Positions 23,750 to 33,848 of a stretch of DNA of 64,000 bases are shown here, piece after piece; positions within the stretch are counted from its first letter, which is position 1, and each line of letters begins with the position of its first letter. Position numbers and translations under genes: made by a program. Source of the stretch: Heterobasidion occidentale (Eukaryota; Basidiomycota; Agaricomycetes; Russulales; Bondarzewiaceae); assembly GCA_039111635.1 (NCBI GenBank), contig JBCAQO010000011.1, positions 124,001 to 188,000 on the forward strand, written 5' to 3'. The notes under the pieces were generated by a model, which saw nothing but the letters and a program-made list of their open reading frames with translations, was not told where the DNA came from and made no database searches.

Positions 23750-23990
23750 TGCCTAAGTCCTATGCACGCTGCGCCCCATGATCGCGCTCTCGGCGCGCCT
23801 TCTGAACCTCAAACTGTCGAAGCGAGAGACGTAGGAGCATGAGCGCGAGCGACAGCAGTGAGAGCACGAACGCGAGGCGCATAGGCCGTACTGAGACCAG
23901 CCGGTGCGCGTGTCGTCGTCTTGCAGCGCGTACGGCACGATGGAGTACAAGACGCGACTGTGGAATGTGCCGCTCTGTTCAGACTGGTAT
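23750..23990 (-). pseudogene. relic of an unrecognised minus-strand gene (copy 3 of 3, best preserved)
   Basis: The minus strand reads LYSIVPYALQDDDTRTGWSQ, then, after a one-base frame change or a short intron, MRLAFVLSLLSLALMLLRLS and a basic tail (EVQKARRERDH) to a stop at about 23755. It looks like the end of a protein with a C-terminal membrane helix and a cytosolic basic tail. Related sequence is at 12486-12731 and 15955-16020. The family is not recognised. Confidence 0.45.
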
Positions 23991-24114
23991 TAGGCGTGCA
24001 TCGGGACAGCGCAACAATCCATGGGCGAACTCTGGAGAAGCCTGATAGGTGCGAGGACCTGGTGAGTGCCAGACCCTCCAAAAGCCAAATTTAGCCCCGA
24101 ATCACTGACGGGAG

Positions 24115-24520
24115 GTGTTGTTTTGTTATGCTCGGGGGCAACGTAATGGAATTTGGAGGTACTGGCGAGTCGATTTCGACGAATCGCAGTGCATGACGAG
24201 CTGGGGTGGGCCCTGGGACAAAGTAAGGGAGGCGCCTTGTATAGATGACCCGCACTCATCCCTCGTTCTGATTTGCAGGGATGCGTCCGCCCTGGCGTTC
24301 GTGTACGTACCTATGCAACTGCGCTTCTTGACAGGTGTTCACAGATGTACAGCTCATTGAGGCAGCACTGAAAGACAAACAATCCGACGACGACGTGTTC
24401 AGGATGTGCTGGAGCACGCCTGGCCACCTGGCTGGTATGGCCGAGGACCTTGGTTTTCCCAACGACTGTCAGCAGCGAGTGTGTTTCTTATGGTCAGCTT
24501 TTTTTCGCATGTATGGCTGA
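24115..24520 (+). other. coding-like segment of unknown function
   Basis: Two plus-strand stretches have coding character: FDESQCMTSWGGPWDK just before 24220, followed by GTAAGG, and DVQLIEAALKDKQSDDDVFR with CWSTPGHLAGMAEDLGFPND after an AG at about 24333. Possible introns link them, but I could not find a single frame with a start and a stop, and I do not recognise the family. It may be another relic carried by the duplicated block. Confidence 0.3.
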
Positions 24521-24900
24521 CGGGAAGTTGTTCAGAGTTGGGTCGGTGGCGGAATGGTGGGCATCTGGGAGATACGGGATGAAAAATGCAATTAGAGTCT
24601 CTCATTGGTAAGCTCAATACTCTGTCTTGCTTTCTTCCGACAGCTATCCGTGTCGGCCAATGTCTCCAGCGCAAGCTGTATATCCAACTCGGCTGGGCAC
24701 TGTACGTGTTAAAAGCTATCCTTTGCTATGTTTGTGCGCTCAGCTGCGCATGGGATAATCTTCTAGCTGTGGTATTGTTTGTACGTCAGAATTATATGTA
24801 CTCGTCCCTTGGACGCAAACTCTTTCACCTATTCTATGCCGAAAGAACGAACTCGCTCTGCAGATCGCTAGCCCAGACGACGCGATTGATAGCTTCTGAC

Positions 24901-25195
24901 GAGACATACTGGACAAGCAGGTCTATAACATCTACGTCAACCTAGCCGACATCTTTGCATATTCAAACTTCAAGGGCCCCGCTAGGGGCGACGCCTACGC
25001 CCATCTAGACAGTACGTTCCCTAATAATGATCATGGCACGGTTGATGACCTGTTCTACGTTGGCGCTTTGTTAGATTGAATGCACGTCATCGAACGGAAG
25101 GGCGTAAGAAATCATTCTACACCCTTATGATCTAATGAACAATTAGCTAACAACTCCGCGGAACCTGATGCCTGGAGGCTTTAGTGATGCCATCG
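24901..25195 (+). pseudogene. M28 protease relic, left arm
   Basis: The plus strand reads DILDKQVYNIYVNLADIF, DAYAHLDSTF, TVDDLFYVGALLD, stop, MHVIERKG, an intron-like gap, then NNSAEPDAW. This follows the intact protease in order (MMGKRLYKTYVDLTNIIV, VNAHLDSTL, ADDALSVGVMLDCMRVL, NNAEESLQDA at 8865-9215). Stops and lost residues show decay. The exon-intron order is kept, so it arose from genomic DNA and not by retroposition. Confidence 0.75.
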
Positions 25196-25465
25196 ATCTC
25201 TTCTCGTGCGCACACCCCTTCTGCATTTATCGTGTGCTGGATGTGCCCATGCAGTGGAGACTCCACAGCTGTTTACCAAGCCGTCTGCGACGTTATCACG
25301 TGTTGACTATGACTTCCTGACCAGCGGGGTGAATGCGCACACACAATGTACTGTCGAGCGTAGCAAAACGATGAAGACCCGTGAAAGGGTAAAGTTTTGT
25401 GTGAGCCGGTGTACAGAGGGAATAAACGAAAGCAAACACTACTTTCACATGTAGAGGCCCACCAT
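25196..25465. other. 3' flank of the left-arm F-box-like gene
   Basis: Non-coding sequence homologous, in inverted orientation, to about 38650-38890 in the right arm. No gene is supported. Confidence 0.35.
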
Positions 25466-26700
25466 CTATCCCTCAGCGTCCCATATTGCAACAATCTCAG
25501 ACAAGATCTCCTGGCTCACGTCCTTCCACTCCCGATTCTTCTTATCCTTCTGCATCTCTTTCGCCGTTACGATGTCAAATCGATGACCGGCCCATACTCC
25601 TCGATGCAGATCCCCGGTATACCTCATCGCAGTGGAGCCTTGAGCAGACCAACTCGTGCGCATGACAACGATCTGGCCGAAATCGTAGTCCAAGAAATAT
25701 TCAGCTAGATCCGAGTCAGGATTCTGCTCAAGCCAGAGGCCCTTGGTCCTCTCGACAGCCTTGCCGTCCACATATTCACCTGTAGTTAGATTGCGGAGGA
25801 TCAGCTGGTCCATCGATGATTCCGGCTTCCAATATGCAGGGTCGTCGGCGAGAATATTAAAAAGTGAGCAGTCGGTCTCATCTGTCCACGATCCTCTCAA
25901 CAGGGTCTGTCTGAGTTCATAACGAAGGTCAAATTCGCTCTCGTTCTTGAACTGCTCTTCCGCATATTCGTATAGCGAAATTTGAGGAGTTGTTCCGTCG
26001 TCGGTGTCATCGTCCTCGTCCTCGAATTCAATCTCGTCTAGAACGAGCAGTGAAGCCTCCTCCGCTTTCGTCAGCTCCAGAGAAGGTGGGGTGTCATAGG
26101 GGACGCAGTAGTGACCCAGACAGATGATGCGATCGCCAGCCCAGCTGGACGCTTCTTGGACGCGGGATTGAACGAACGGTCAGCCTATCTGCCAGTGTCG
26201 ACGGCATGTCAAGGCGAGGAATACGGTGGGCATGTAGTCGGGAATATAGGAATATATCATCATGATAATCTCGCTTGGAAGCGAGGTGAAGGGGGAGGCC
26301 ACGGTCGAATCTGGTTTCGAGCGCCACGAACTTGAGAGCTCCAAGTGAGGATTGCGGTGAAGTCGAAGCAGCCTGCTACGCTTCGATGGTGGGGTGTCTG
26401 CCTCTTCGCACAGTTTCCGCTTTTCGCTGCGCGTGAGCCTGGAAAAGAGAGCAAGGTCAAGAACCAGACAAATGACGACATAGAACAGTATACGTACGGT
26501 CCCGAGCCTTCCGGGGAAACGTCCATGGCAGCAAGGTCGGCGAGTTCTATTTCAGGAGGGCGTTGTAAATAATGACTCAAATACTTGAGGCTTCCGTCAA
26601 AGAAGGCTCCTCCCAGTTTGCCCAAGTCCATATGGACGCATTTATCAAAGTTGGCGAGTTGCCAGTTTTGATACGTGACTCTAATGACAATACCGAACAT
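25466..26700 (-). CDS. F-box-like protein (intact copy)
   Basis: Two exons, 26498-26700 and 25466-26438, join in frame to 391 residues. The N-terminus has NFDKCVHMDLGKLGGAFFDG, a motif I associate with a fungal protein group that typically begins MGQYW. An F-box-like segment follows: SLPSEIIMMIYSYIPDYM, then FLALTCRRHWQIGR. An acidic loop (LDEIEFEDEDDD) and a C-terminal domain with QLILRNLTTGEYVDGKA and GDLHRGVWAGHRFDIV come after. F-box proteins usually recruit substrates to SCF ubiquitin ligases; here the target is unknown. The intron starts GTACGT. A paralogue at 37438-38650 is broken where this copy has TGG and an unbroken frame. The start lies upstream of the paralogue's MGQYW position. 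Confidence 0.8.
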
Positions 26701-26769
26701 TGGAGTGATTGGTTAGAGCGGCGCGTCGAAGGACTGAGATGACGAGGCTGAAACCTGCGGCGAAGCAAC

Positions 26770-26778
26770 TTTATATAA
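26770..26778 (-). promoter_or_regulatory. TATA box of the left-arm F-box-like gene
   Basis: TTATATAAA on the minus strand about 70 bases upstream of the ATG at 26700. The right-arm counterpart is at 37323. Confidence 0.55.
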
Positions 26779-27010
26779 ACCTCCTGAGCCACGTGAAGCT
26801 AAGGCTACTACAAGGTCGACGGGCTCTATTGTTCCATCTATCCGTGTTCCCTTATCAATGAAGGCCCTATAGATGGCCGATGCGAAACATACGCATGATG
26901 AACAACACAAACAAAGGGATATCCTTCTTGATAGTACGCTCACCATGCGGATAGACGCCGGCATAGCTGTACAAGGCCCGTATTGTCCTACAAGAGTAGA
27001 ATACAACGAT

Positions 27011-28099
27011 ATCTCATCTAAGAATTGAGAAGACTAACAATAGAATGCTTTAAAGGGGGCCTGAGCCTCCAAAATTCCTGACGCGAGCGCCTACCCGTGG
27101 ATACTACCGCTCCGCGAGGTTGCTGCATCTTGTAATGCGATCAGTCCAACAGAGAGTCACTGTCCTCAAGGCTGCGCAGAACAACGCAGAACGACGGAAA
27201 ACAAGACGCAGCAGACTCGATGTGCTCTATGAAGAGCACACTCGACTGCAGGATATGATGACAGTTCGCAGACCAAACCTCACCCCGCCAGGACGCTCAC
27301 TTCAACGACAGAAACAAGAATATTGATTTAAGTGTTTATCTCGAGTCTCGATCCCCTGCTTTCCTTGGACCTTCACACCTGTGCACGGGTCAAGATCGCT
27401 GAATGATCTGACTTGACCCGCCAGTCACACCCTAGCCAGTCACATTTTGAAAGATGCTTGGTCGGTTGAGAAAACGTCTGGTCAGAAACAAAAGAAGAAC
27501 GGTCGAATTGAAAAGACGAGTGGTCCAGTTGCAAAGACGAGTGGTCGAGATGGAAAGATAATGAGTCGAGTTGAACAGACGCTGAGTCGAGTTGAAAAGA
27601 CGAATAGTCGAGACATAAACGCGCTCACCGATGAGCCTACGACGCCACCGCCAATGGCATTGTGTAGCGGTTGCGCAGACCTCGTGAACGGCGCGCAAAT
27701 CAATAACAAAGTGGGATGGGGCCACGTCTGTGGTAGGAAGAGATGAGCGCCACCGGGACCATTAGACGTAAACAAGAAACGAGAAAGAGATGGTGCATGT
27801 CGTCGGGCATGACGATGACCAACGAGCCCGGGACGCTGAGACACTCTCCAAGCCGAGAGGACCGACGACCGACGACCGACCCAAAACGACCAGGCTGGCA
27901 TAAGCAAGTCGAAATCGATATACGGGCCTATAGTCCTGCCCCAGCCCGCTCTCTCTCGACCAGTGAACGATCCTTTCGACCACTACCATCTCTGCACTTT
28001 CTTACCATCTTTCTACACACACCTTTCTATTACCTTCTGTTATCATCGCCTTCTACAACACTCTACCATCCCGCACCATCCCGCACCCCATCTATCATC
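27011..28099. other. spacer with a degenerate minisatellite
   Basis: No supported gene. The small plus-strand open frame at 27120-27326 is basic with no recognisable domain. The region holds the repeat array at 27457-27625. A pyrimidine-rich stretch just before 28100 suits the promoter and leader of the next gene. Confidence 0.4.
27457..27625 (+). repeat. degenerate minisatellite
   Basis: About seven imperfect units of 20-27 bases built on a GTCGAGTTGAAAAGACGA-like core. The array can be read through as a Lys/Thr/Ser-rich peptide, but that is a by-product of the repeat. Confidence 0.65.
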
Positions 28100-29994
28100 A
28101 TGTCCACACCGTTGAAACGCTCTGGATTCATGTCTGCCGTGGCTGGCCCCGCGTCAGGCATCGACCCCATCGCTCCCAACGGAACCAACAAACCCAGACC
28201 CAAGGGCATCGACAAGGGCATAATCAGACTCCCGCCCCAAGTCGACGTCCCGACCCGTGAGTCTCCCGCACCCGCGCCTCGACGCTCCCTCCCCTCCCGA
28301 CGCTGACCACTTTCCCCAGTCTGGAAGCTCAACGCCCGCAGCTCCCTCACCCCATGCTATCCCAAGCTCGAGGACAGCATGGTCAGCATCGAAGTCCGCC
28401 ACCAGCTCGTCCCCGACACGCCGCAGCGCAAGAAGAAGGTCCGCTTCGCGCTCGACCAGCCGCAGATGCCGGAGGCCCCGCCTACCCCCAAGGCGCGCAG
28501 CAAGAAGCGCTTGATCAGTTCCGAAGACTACCCCGGGCTGTCACAGCTCGAGATCGGCGCGCTCAGGGCCGCGCGCATCATGGCCATGCCCAGCCCCCCG
28601 AAGTTCGGCGCCTCCGAATACGACTCCGACTCGTCTGAGGAGGAAGAGGAGGACGAGATCAACTTCATGTCGCGTCGCCCCACCATCATGAAGCCGCCCA
28701 GGATCTCGGCGCCCCCTGCAGAACGCTCCAGCGGCAATATATTCGCAAGCAGCCAACCCCCCAGTGGTTTGCAGCTGTGGCCCGTGGGCTCGTACAAGGC
28801 CGCCATGGCCGCGGAGAGAGCGAAGAAGGCTGAAGAGACCCAGCGAGAGGCAGCCAAGAGAGACGAGGAAAAGAAACGACAAGAGGAAGAGAACGCAAAG
28901 AGGGAGGCAGAGGAGGAGGAGATGGTGTTGCAGATGCTCGAAGCGGCACCCGAGACGCCCGAAGCACTCACGGAGTCGTTCGCGGAAGCGCCCACGGAAG
29001 CGCCCGAAGATGTCCTCGAAGGGACGCCCGAGCACACTCCCAAGCGATCCATCGATGAGCAGAAGGACGAGGCATGGTCGCCGTTGTCCGAGTATTCCTG
29101 CCCGTCTTCATTATCCGAGTATTCCTGCCCGTCGCCCTCTCCCTCTCTCGAGTCACACCAGCAAGTCGGCACATCATCCGAAAGCCAGCTTGACCCCGCG
29201 CAGCAATCCCATGTCACGGAGGAAGACGTCGCGGACGGTGTCGGAGAGCACTCGAAGGAAGACACCAAGGACACCAAAGACACCAAAGACGAGGAAGAAT
29301 GGGTCGTCGTCGACACGCCCGAACGTCAGCCTGCGTCCACCGAGGTTTCAAACCAGCCGCGCAAGTCCCCGATCATCCCCCAGGTGATGCAGAGGGTCAC
29401 ACGGTCGATGTCTAAAGATATCCGGGCGAAGATCCACAACATGTCCAGCGGATCCAAGGACAAGGCGACGACGGCCAGTTCCAAGGCGAGCGCAGCATCG
29501 AGGGGGGCGGCAAAGGCGAGACAGGTGTTTACCAAGGCGAAACCGGAGACGAAGATGACCAGGACCAAGACTAAGACCGTCTCTGCCGTCGAGTCGAGGG
29601 CGCAGGCCATGCCCGCGGTTCCCAAGGTACGTACGATTCTATCAGTGACGTTGAGCTCGCACTGACCGTCCCGCAGTCTCCTTCTGTCGCAGAGCCTCAG
29701 CCCACCGCCTCGCGCTCGAAGCGCAGCCAACTCAAGAGGCGTTGGGTAGCAGATGACATCCAGGAAGTCTCTTCGAAGAAGCGCAAGCTCTCAGGCCAAG
29801 CCCCGCCTGCGAAGAAAGCCAAGCTGTCCCCGGCGACGAAAGTCGCTGCAACCGTTCCGAAAGGTGCTGCGACCACCACGTCTCAGGAAGTCGTCTCAAG
29901 CTCGCGTGTCTCTGGCAAGAGGCGTAGGGATGCTGATGAAGAGGAGCCTTCGTCCATTGGAGCGCGTCTGGTGAAGAGGTTGAGGGGGTTGTAA
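28100..29994 (+). CDS. charged, largely disordered nuclear-type protein with a PP1-docking-like motif
   Basis: Three exons (28100-28256, 28320-29626, 29677-29994) give 593 residues. I do not recognise a named family. In order it has a basic N-terminus; DTPQRKKKVRFALDQ near residue 85, where KKVRF fits the RVxF protein phosphatase 1 docking consensus; an acidic patch (DSDSSEEEEEDE); a charged coiled coil (AERAKKAEETQREAAKRDEE and on) near residues 208-245; a duplicated LSEYSCPS motif; a DTKDTKDTKDEEEW repeat; RVTRSMSKDIRAKI; and a Lys/Arg-rich C-terminus with several nuclear-localisation-like clusters (SKKRKL, KKAKL, GKRRR). This suggests a nuclear scaffold or chromatin-associated protein. The PP1 link is inference. 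Confidence 0.75.
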
Positions 29995-30249
29995 AGGGGG
30001 CGTCGGAGGACAGAGGGAGAGATGGTGGGGATGGGGATGGGGATGGCGGCGTTAACTTTTTTTTTCGCAGATCTAGATTCGGTTCGGTATCAAGGCGAAG
30101 TCGGGTCTCTTCAAACTCGCGTCTTTCGGTGGCAGTACCTTCGGCCGGGAGGGACCTGTTGTTGGGAGATGAGGTGGCGGGGGACACGGCTTCGGCGTGT
30201 CCAGGTGAGTGTTCATCTCTGTACCTAACTTTCTCTTTCCATGTCAGTA

Positions 30250-30440
30250 TCTCGACGACGAGGACGACGATCCGCACGCACGACGACGACCCGCACGCAC
30301 GACGACGACCCACACGCACGCATACACGGCCGTTCCGCACGACGTTCCGCACGCACGCATACACGACTGCCTCGCACGACGATTCACACACACGACGATG
30401 ACGACGATTCGCACTCACGCACGATGACCACCACACACCA
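30250..30440. repeat. CGA/CGCA low-complexity tract
   Basis: Dense ACGACGACG and CGCACGCA simple repeats downstream of the nuclear-type gene. All three frames stay open, so the overlapping open frames here are not evidence of genes. Confidence 0.75.
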
Positions 30441-30959
30441 CGACGGCCGAACGGACCTCTCCCGACTCAGAGAGCGGCGTGCTGTGTCTGGCCCGCACCG
30501 CCCGTCGTTCCCTGCGCCGGACGAAGCCCGGACGGACGCCCCACAAGCTAAGTGACCTCTCTCCGTATCTGTTCGCGCGGTCACTGCCGCACGCGCTTCT
30601 TTCTCCAGTTCCCGCTTTCGGTTTCTCTTCAAGGCGGGTGGCGGGTGGCGAGTCGTGTCTGCGCTGGTCGCAGGTGCACTTGGAGGTAGCGGCGTCGGGA
30701 GTTGGGGCGGGCGTTGGTTTCTTGGGGTCAGATATGTCGGCGGTGTCGTGGGTGGGCGTAGGCAGTTGGCCGCGCGAAAGCGGGTGAGTGCGCGGGTACG
30801 GAGTGGACGCTGCGGTGGGTTCTGCATGGTAGGAGGGGAGGGCCGGGCTGGGTGTTTCGCGAGCATCGAGTCTGTGTTCTTTCTTTCGAGCGTGCCGGGG
30901 CTTGACGTCGTGTCGGGGGACAAAGAGCGCAGGTGATAGGCCCGGGAACGGAGAAGAGT

Positions 30960-31195
30960 TATGGATACGAACCTGCGCACGGATTTGGATGTGGACAGAC
31001 TCTGGATACGGACAGACTCTTGGATGTGGACAGACATTTCGGATACAGACAGACTCTTGGATGTGGACAGACATTTCGGATACGCATAGACTCTCGGATG
31101 TGGACAGACATTTCGGATACGTACCTAGACTCTTGGATGTGGACAGACATTTCGGATACGGACTCTGGATGTGGACAGACATTTGGCTTGCGTCG
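30960..31195 (+). repeat. VNTR of about 30-37 bp units
   Basis: Six or more units around the core TGGATGTGGACAGAC, usually continuing ATTTCGGATAC and then a variable 8-12 bases with AGACTCT. Spacing varies, so this is a degenerate minisatellite and not a CRISPR or centromere array. It lies between the nuclear-type gene and the Mediator kinase gene. Confidence 0.8.
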
Positions 31196-31623
31196 TGTTT
31201 CGCTTCCCTTTCCTTGTTTGTTTCTTCTCTCTGCTTTTGTGTTGTGATCCTGCATTTGTAAACAAATAAACGATTTTGATTCGGAATGTTGGGCTGAACT
31301 GTCAATGGTCAGCCGGTCCAGCACAGCGCATTTAGACATAGAACATACACCTATACAAACACATACCGGGCACATTCACCATGCGCCGGTGTCGAATGGT
31401 CGATTGGTGGATGTTCGCGTAGATGTGTCCCAACGGCGCATACAGGGCGGCGAGAACGACGTGCGCTGGCCCTGCTGGGTTTGGGACAGAGACTCCCATT
31501 TTTGGAAATCGCTGCCCGATAAGGCGTCCGCTCTCCTCATACTGTAGACGCCGCCACTATCCTTGCCCCCACCTTCACAGACGACATGACCCCGCGCGCG
31601 AGCAAACCCATCTGACGAATGCG
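31196..31623. other. promoter-side spacer of the Mediator kinase gene
   Basis: About 0.43 kb without a supported gene. It presumably includes the SSN3 promoter and leader. Confidence 0.4.
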
Positions 31624-33256
31624 ATGGTCGACGATTGGTCCAGCGCCGCCCACCATGACCCCATGCGCGCCTACCGCGCGCGGCGCGACGCCGCCCACCG
31701 CACCGTCGTCTCCAAGTACGACATCCTCGGCTTCATCTCCTCCGGCACGTACGGCCGCGTCTACAAGGCCAAGAGCAGGGACGACGACGGCAGGCTCCAC
31801 GCGATCAAGAAGTTCAAGCCGGACAAGGAGGGCGACGTCGTCGCCTACACCGGCATCAGCCAGAGCGCGATCAGAGAGATCGCGGTGCGTATCGTCTCGT
31901 CCGACGCGTCCGATGCAGCGGCTCATGGCCACTCGTGTAGCTCAACCGAGAAATCTCGCATGAAAACGTCGTGGCGCTCAAGGAGGTCATACTCGAAGAC
32001 AAGTCCATCTACATGGTCTTTGAATACGCTGAGCACGATTTCCTCGTCGGTCCCTCTCGCACGGACGGTCTTCCTATCTTCCTTACCTCTCCTCCCCAGC
32101 AACTCATACACCACTACACCCAATCCATCCGCGGCCACCAAATCCCGACCGCGGTCCTCAAATCCCTCATATACCAGCTCTTCAACGGCCTCCTCTACCT
32201 CCACGAGTCCCACATCCTCCACCGCGACCTCAAGCCGGCGAACATCCTCATCACGTCCGCGGGCGTCGTCAAAATCGGCGACCTCGGGCTCGCGCGCCTG
32301 ACGTACCAGCCGCTCCAGCCGCTCTTCGCCGGGGACAAGGTCGTCGTCACGATCTGGTACCGCGCGCCGGAGCTGCTCATGGGCGCGAAGCACTACCACA
32401 AGGCCGTCGACTGCTGGGCCGTGGGCTGCGTCATCGCGGAGCTGGCCAGTCTGCGGCCTATCTTCAAGGGAGAGGAGGCGAAGCTCGACTCGAAGAAGAA
32501 CGTGCCCTTCCAGAAGGACCAATTGTTGAAGATCCTGGAGGTGCTGGGCACGCCAGATGGCAAGTGACGTGAACAGCGCACGCGTTTCGCGACTGAATGC
32601 GGCCGTCGTCACAGAAAGAGAGTGGCCAGACATCAAGCACATGCCGGAGTACGCAAACATGAAGCGTCTGGACTCGTGCGTCGTTTCTCTCGCGCATCGT
32701 CGTTGGGCCGCACTCAATAAATATCTGGTCCGAACGCAGGTACACCCCGCACATCTTCGACTGGTGCAGGAGCCGGCCGCAGATCAACTCGAGCGCCGGC
32801 TACGATCTCCTGAGGCGCCTCTTCGCGTGGGACCCGGACCAGCGGATCACCGCCAAAGAGGCCCTGCTGCACAAGTGGTTCCAGGACGAGCCCCGGCCGA
32901 CGAGCAAGTGCGTGCACCACCCTCTTTCCGTCTCCCGCGCGCCCGCTGTGCTGTGCTGACGATCCCCCCCGCGCCGCATTTTTCTCTGCAGCGCGTTCCA
33001 GACGATCGCGCCGTCGCAGATGCCGCCGCACCGGCGCATCACGCAAGACGACGCGCCGTCGATGGTGCCCGCGCAGGCGTCGCAGCAGGCCGCGCAGGCG
33101 CAGATGCAGGCGCAGTTCTCGCAGCAGCCGCACCTCCACAGCCACACGCAGGGCAGCGCGGGCAGCTTCGCGAGCCTGAGCGCCGGCGCCGTCGGCGTGC
33201 TGGGCGGCGCTGGGATGCACGGCGGGCATGCGCGGAAGAAGGCGCGGCTGGGGTAG
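31624..33256 (+). CDS. SSN3: cyclin-dependent kinase 8, Mediator kinase-module subunit
   Basis: Nuclear Ser/Thr kinase that pairs with cyclin C in the Mediator CDK8 module. Six exons (31624-31884, 31941-32045, 32100-32559, 32615-32675, 32740-32907, 32992-33256) give 439 residues. Motifs in order: glycine loop [11 protein letters not shown]; catalytic lysine in HAIKKFK; the PSTAIRE-equivalent [25 protein letters not shown]; catalytic loop [22 protein letters not shown], with DLG where most kinases have DFG, as CDK8 kinases usually deviate here; [44 protein letters not shown]; and [11 protein letters not shown]. The C-terminal tail is Gln/His-rich and ends in RKKARLG. Intron 3 uses a GC donor (GCAAGT at 32560). 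Strong family match. Confidence 0.95.
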
Positions 33257-33848
33257 GCACGGCGAGGCCTGGCGGGGGTCCTTGCAGAGACGGTGGGATG
33301 GCCGGGGCGAGCGGGCACCGCCCGCGCTTCAAAGCTCACGGGACACGAACAGGGATCTGCACGTCCCGTCAACGCGGTGTACCAGATTTATTCTGTAACT
33401 GTGTTGGTCTTGTATTCGCGTTTGAAGGCGCACGAAAGGGACAGCTTGCCTTCGTTCTGCATCAATGCCTCGACGCCCCGTGTAAAGTACTCGTGCAATG
33501 CTGAGGTTTTGGTGAACGCAAATGTACACGACTGACGCGAAACTAATAAAGAGTACAATCATGGAGAGTCTCTAGATCCTTCAAAAGTCTCAGACAGCCG
33601 CATCTTCGACGGTTCCTGAGAGTTTGCGCGGTGACTAGTGACTGCCGACCTCCATGCAAAAGTGGAAAGTGGCATGAAAACCATTGCCCAGCGGTGTGTT
33701 GCTTCCATCTGCTTACCCGCGCAGCGTAGTGGCTGGACTCACTAACCCTGACACCGAACGAGCTGTTTTTCAAAATATTCATTTCAGAAGTTGAGAATGG
33801 AAGGTAGCTACTTTTAAAACACATCCACGTGCTGTGACCACTGAGTGC
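33257..33848. other. intergenic region between convergent genes
   Basis: About 0.6 kb between the SSN3 stop and the stop of the membrane protein on the opposite strand. No gene or repeat is supported; it presumably holds both 3' untranslated regions. Confidence 0.4.

Larger units (their letters stand above)
22300..27010. repeat. left arm of a large inverted duplication
   Basis: This arm carries, left to right, the NLR 5' region (minus), its upstream flank, an M28 protease relic (plus) and an F-box-like gene (minus). The reverse order and orientation recurs at about 37140-40560. Shared non-coding landmarks include the CAGGTGTCGACCTG-like segment (about 23310 vs 39590), the GTACACTGCC/GTGTACAGAGGGA segment beside the F-box gene, and F-box upstream sequence. 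The segment between arms (27.0-37.1 kb) is unique. Confidence 0.8.

Noticed and set aside
27447..27746. Open frame encoding a Lys/Thr-rich peptide
   Set aside because: It is a read-through of the degenerate minisatellite.
30960..31195. CRISPR-like array
   Set aside because: Unit length and linkers vary, linkers are similar to each other and not unique spacers, and the host is a eukaryote.
30384..31305. Minus-strand open frames of 217-296 residues
   Set aside because: Their peptides are translations of the VNTR and CGA-rich repeats, with no domain or conserved composition.
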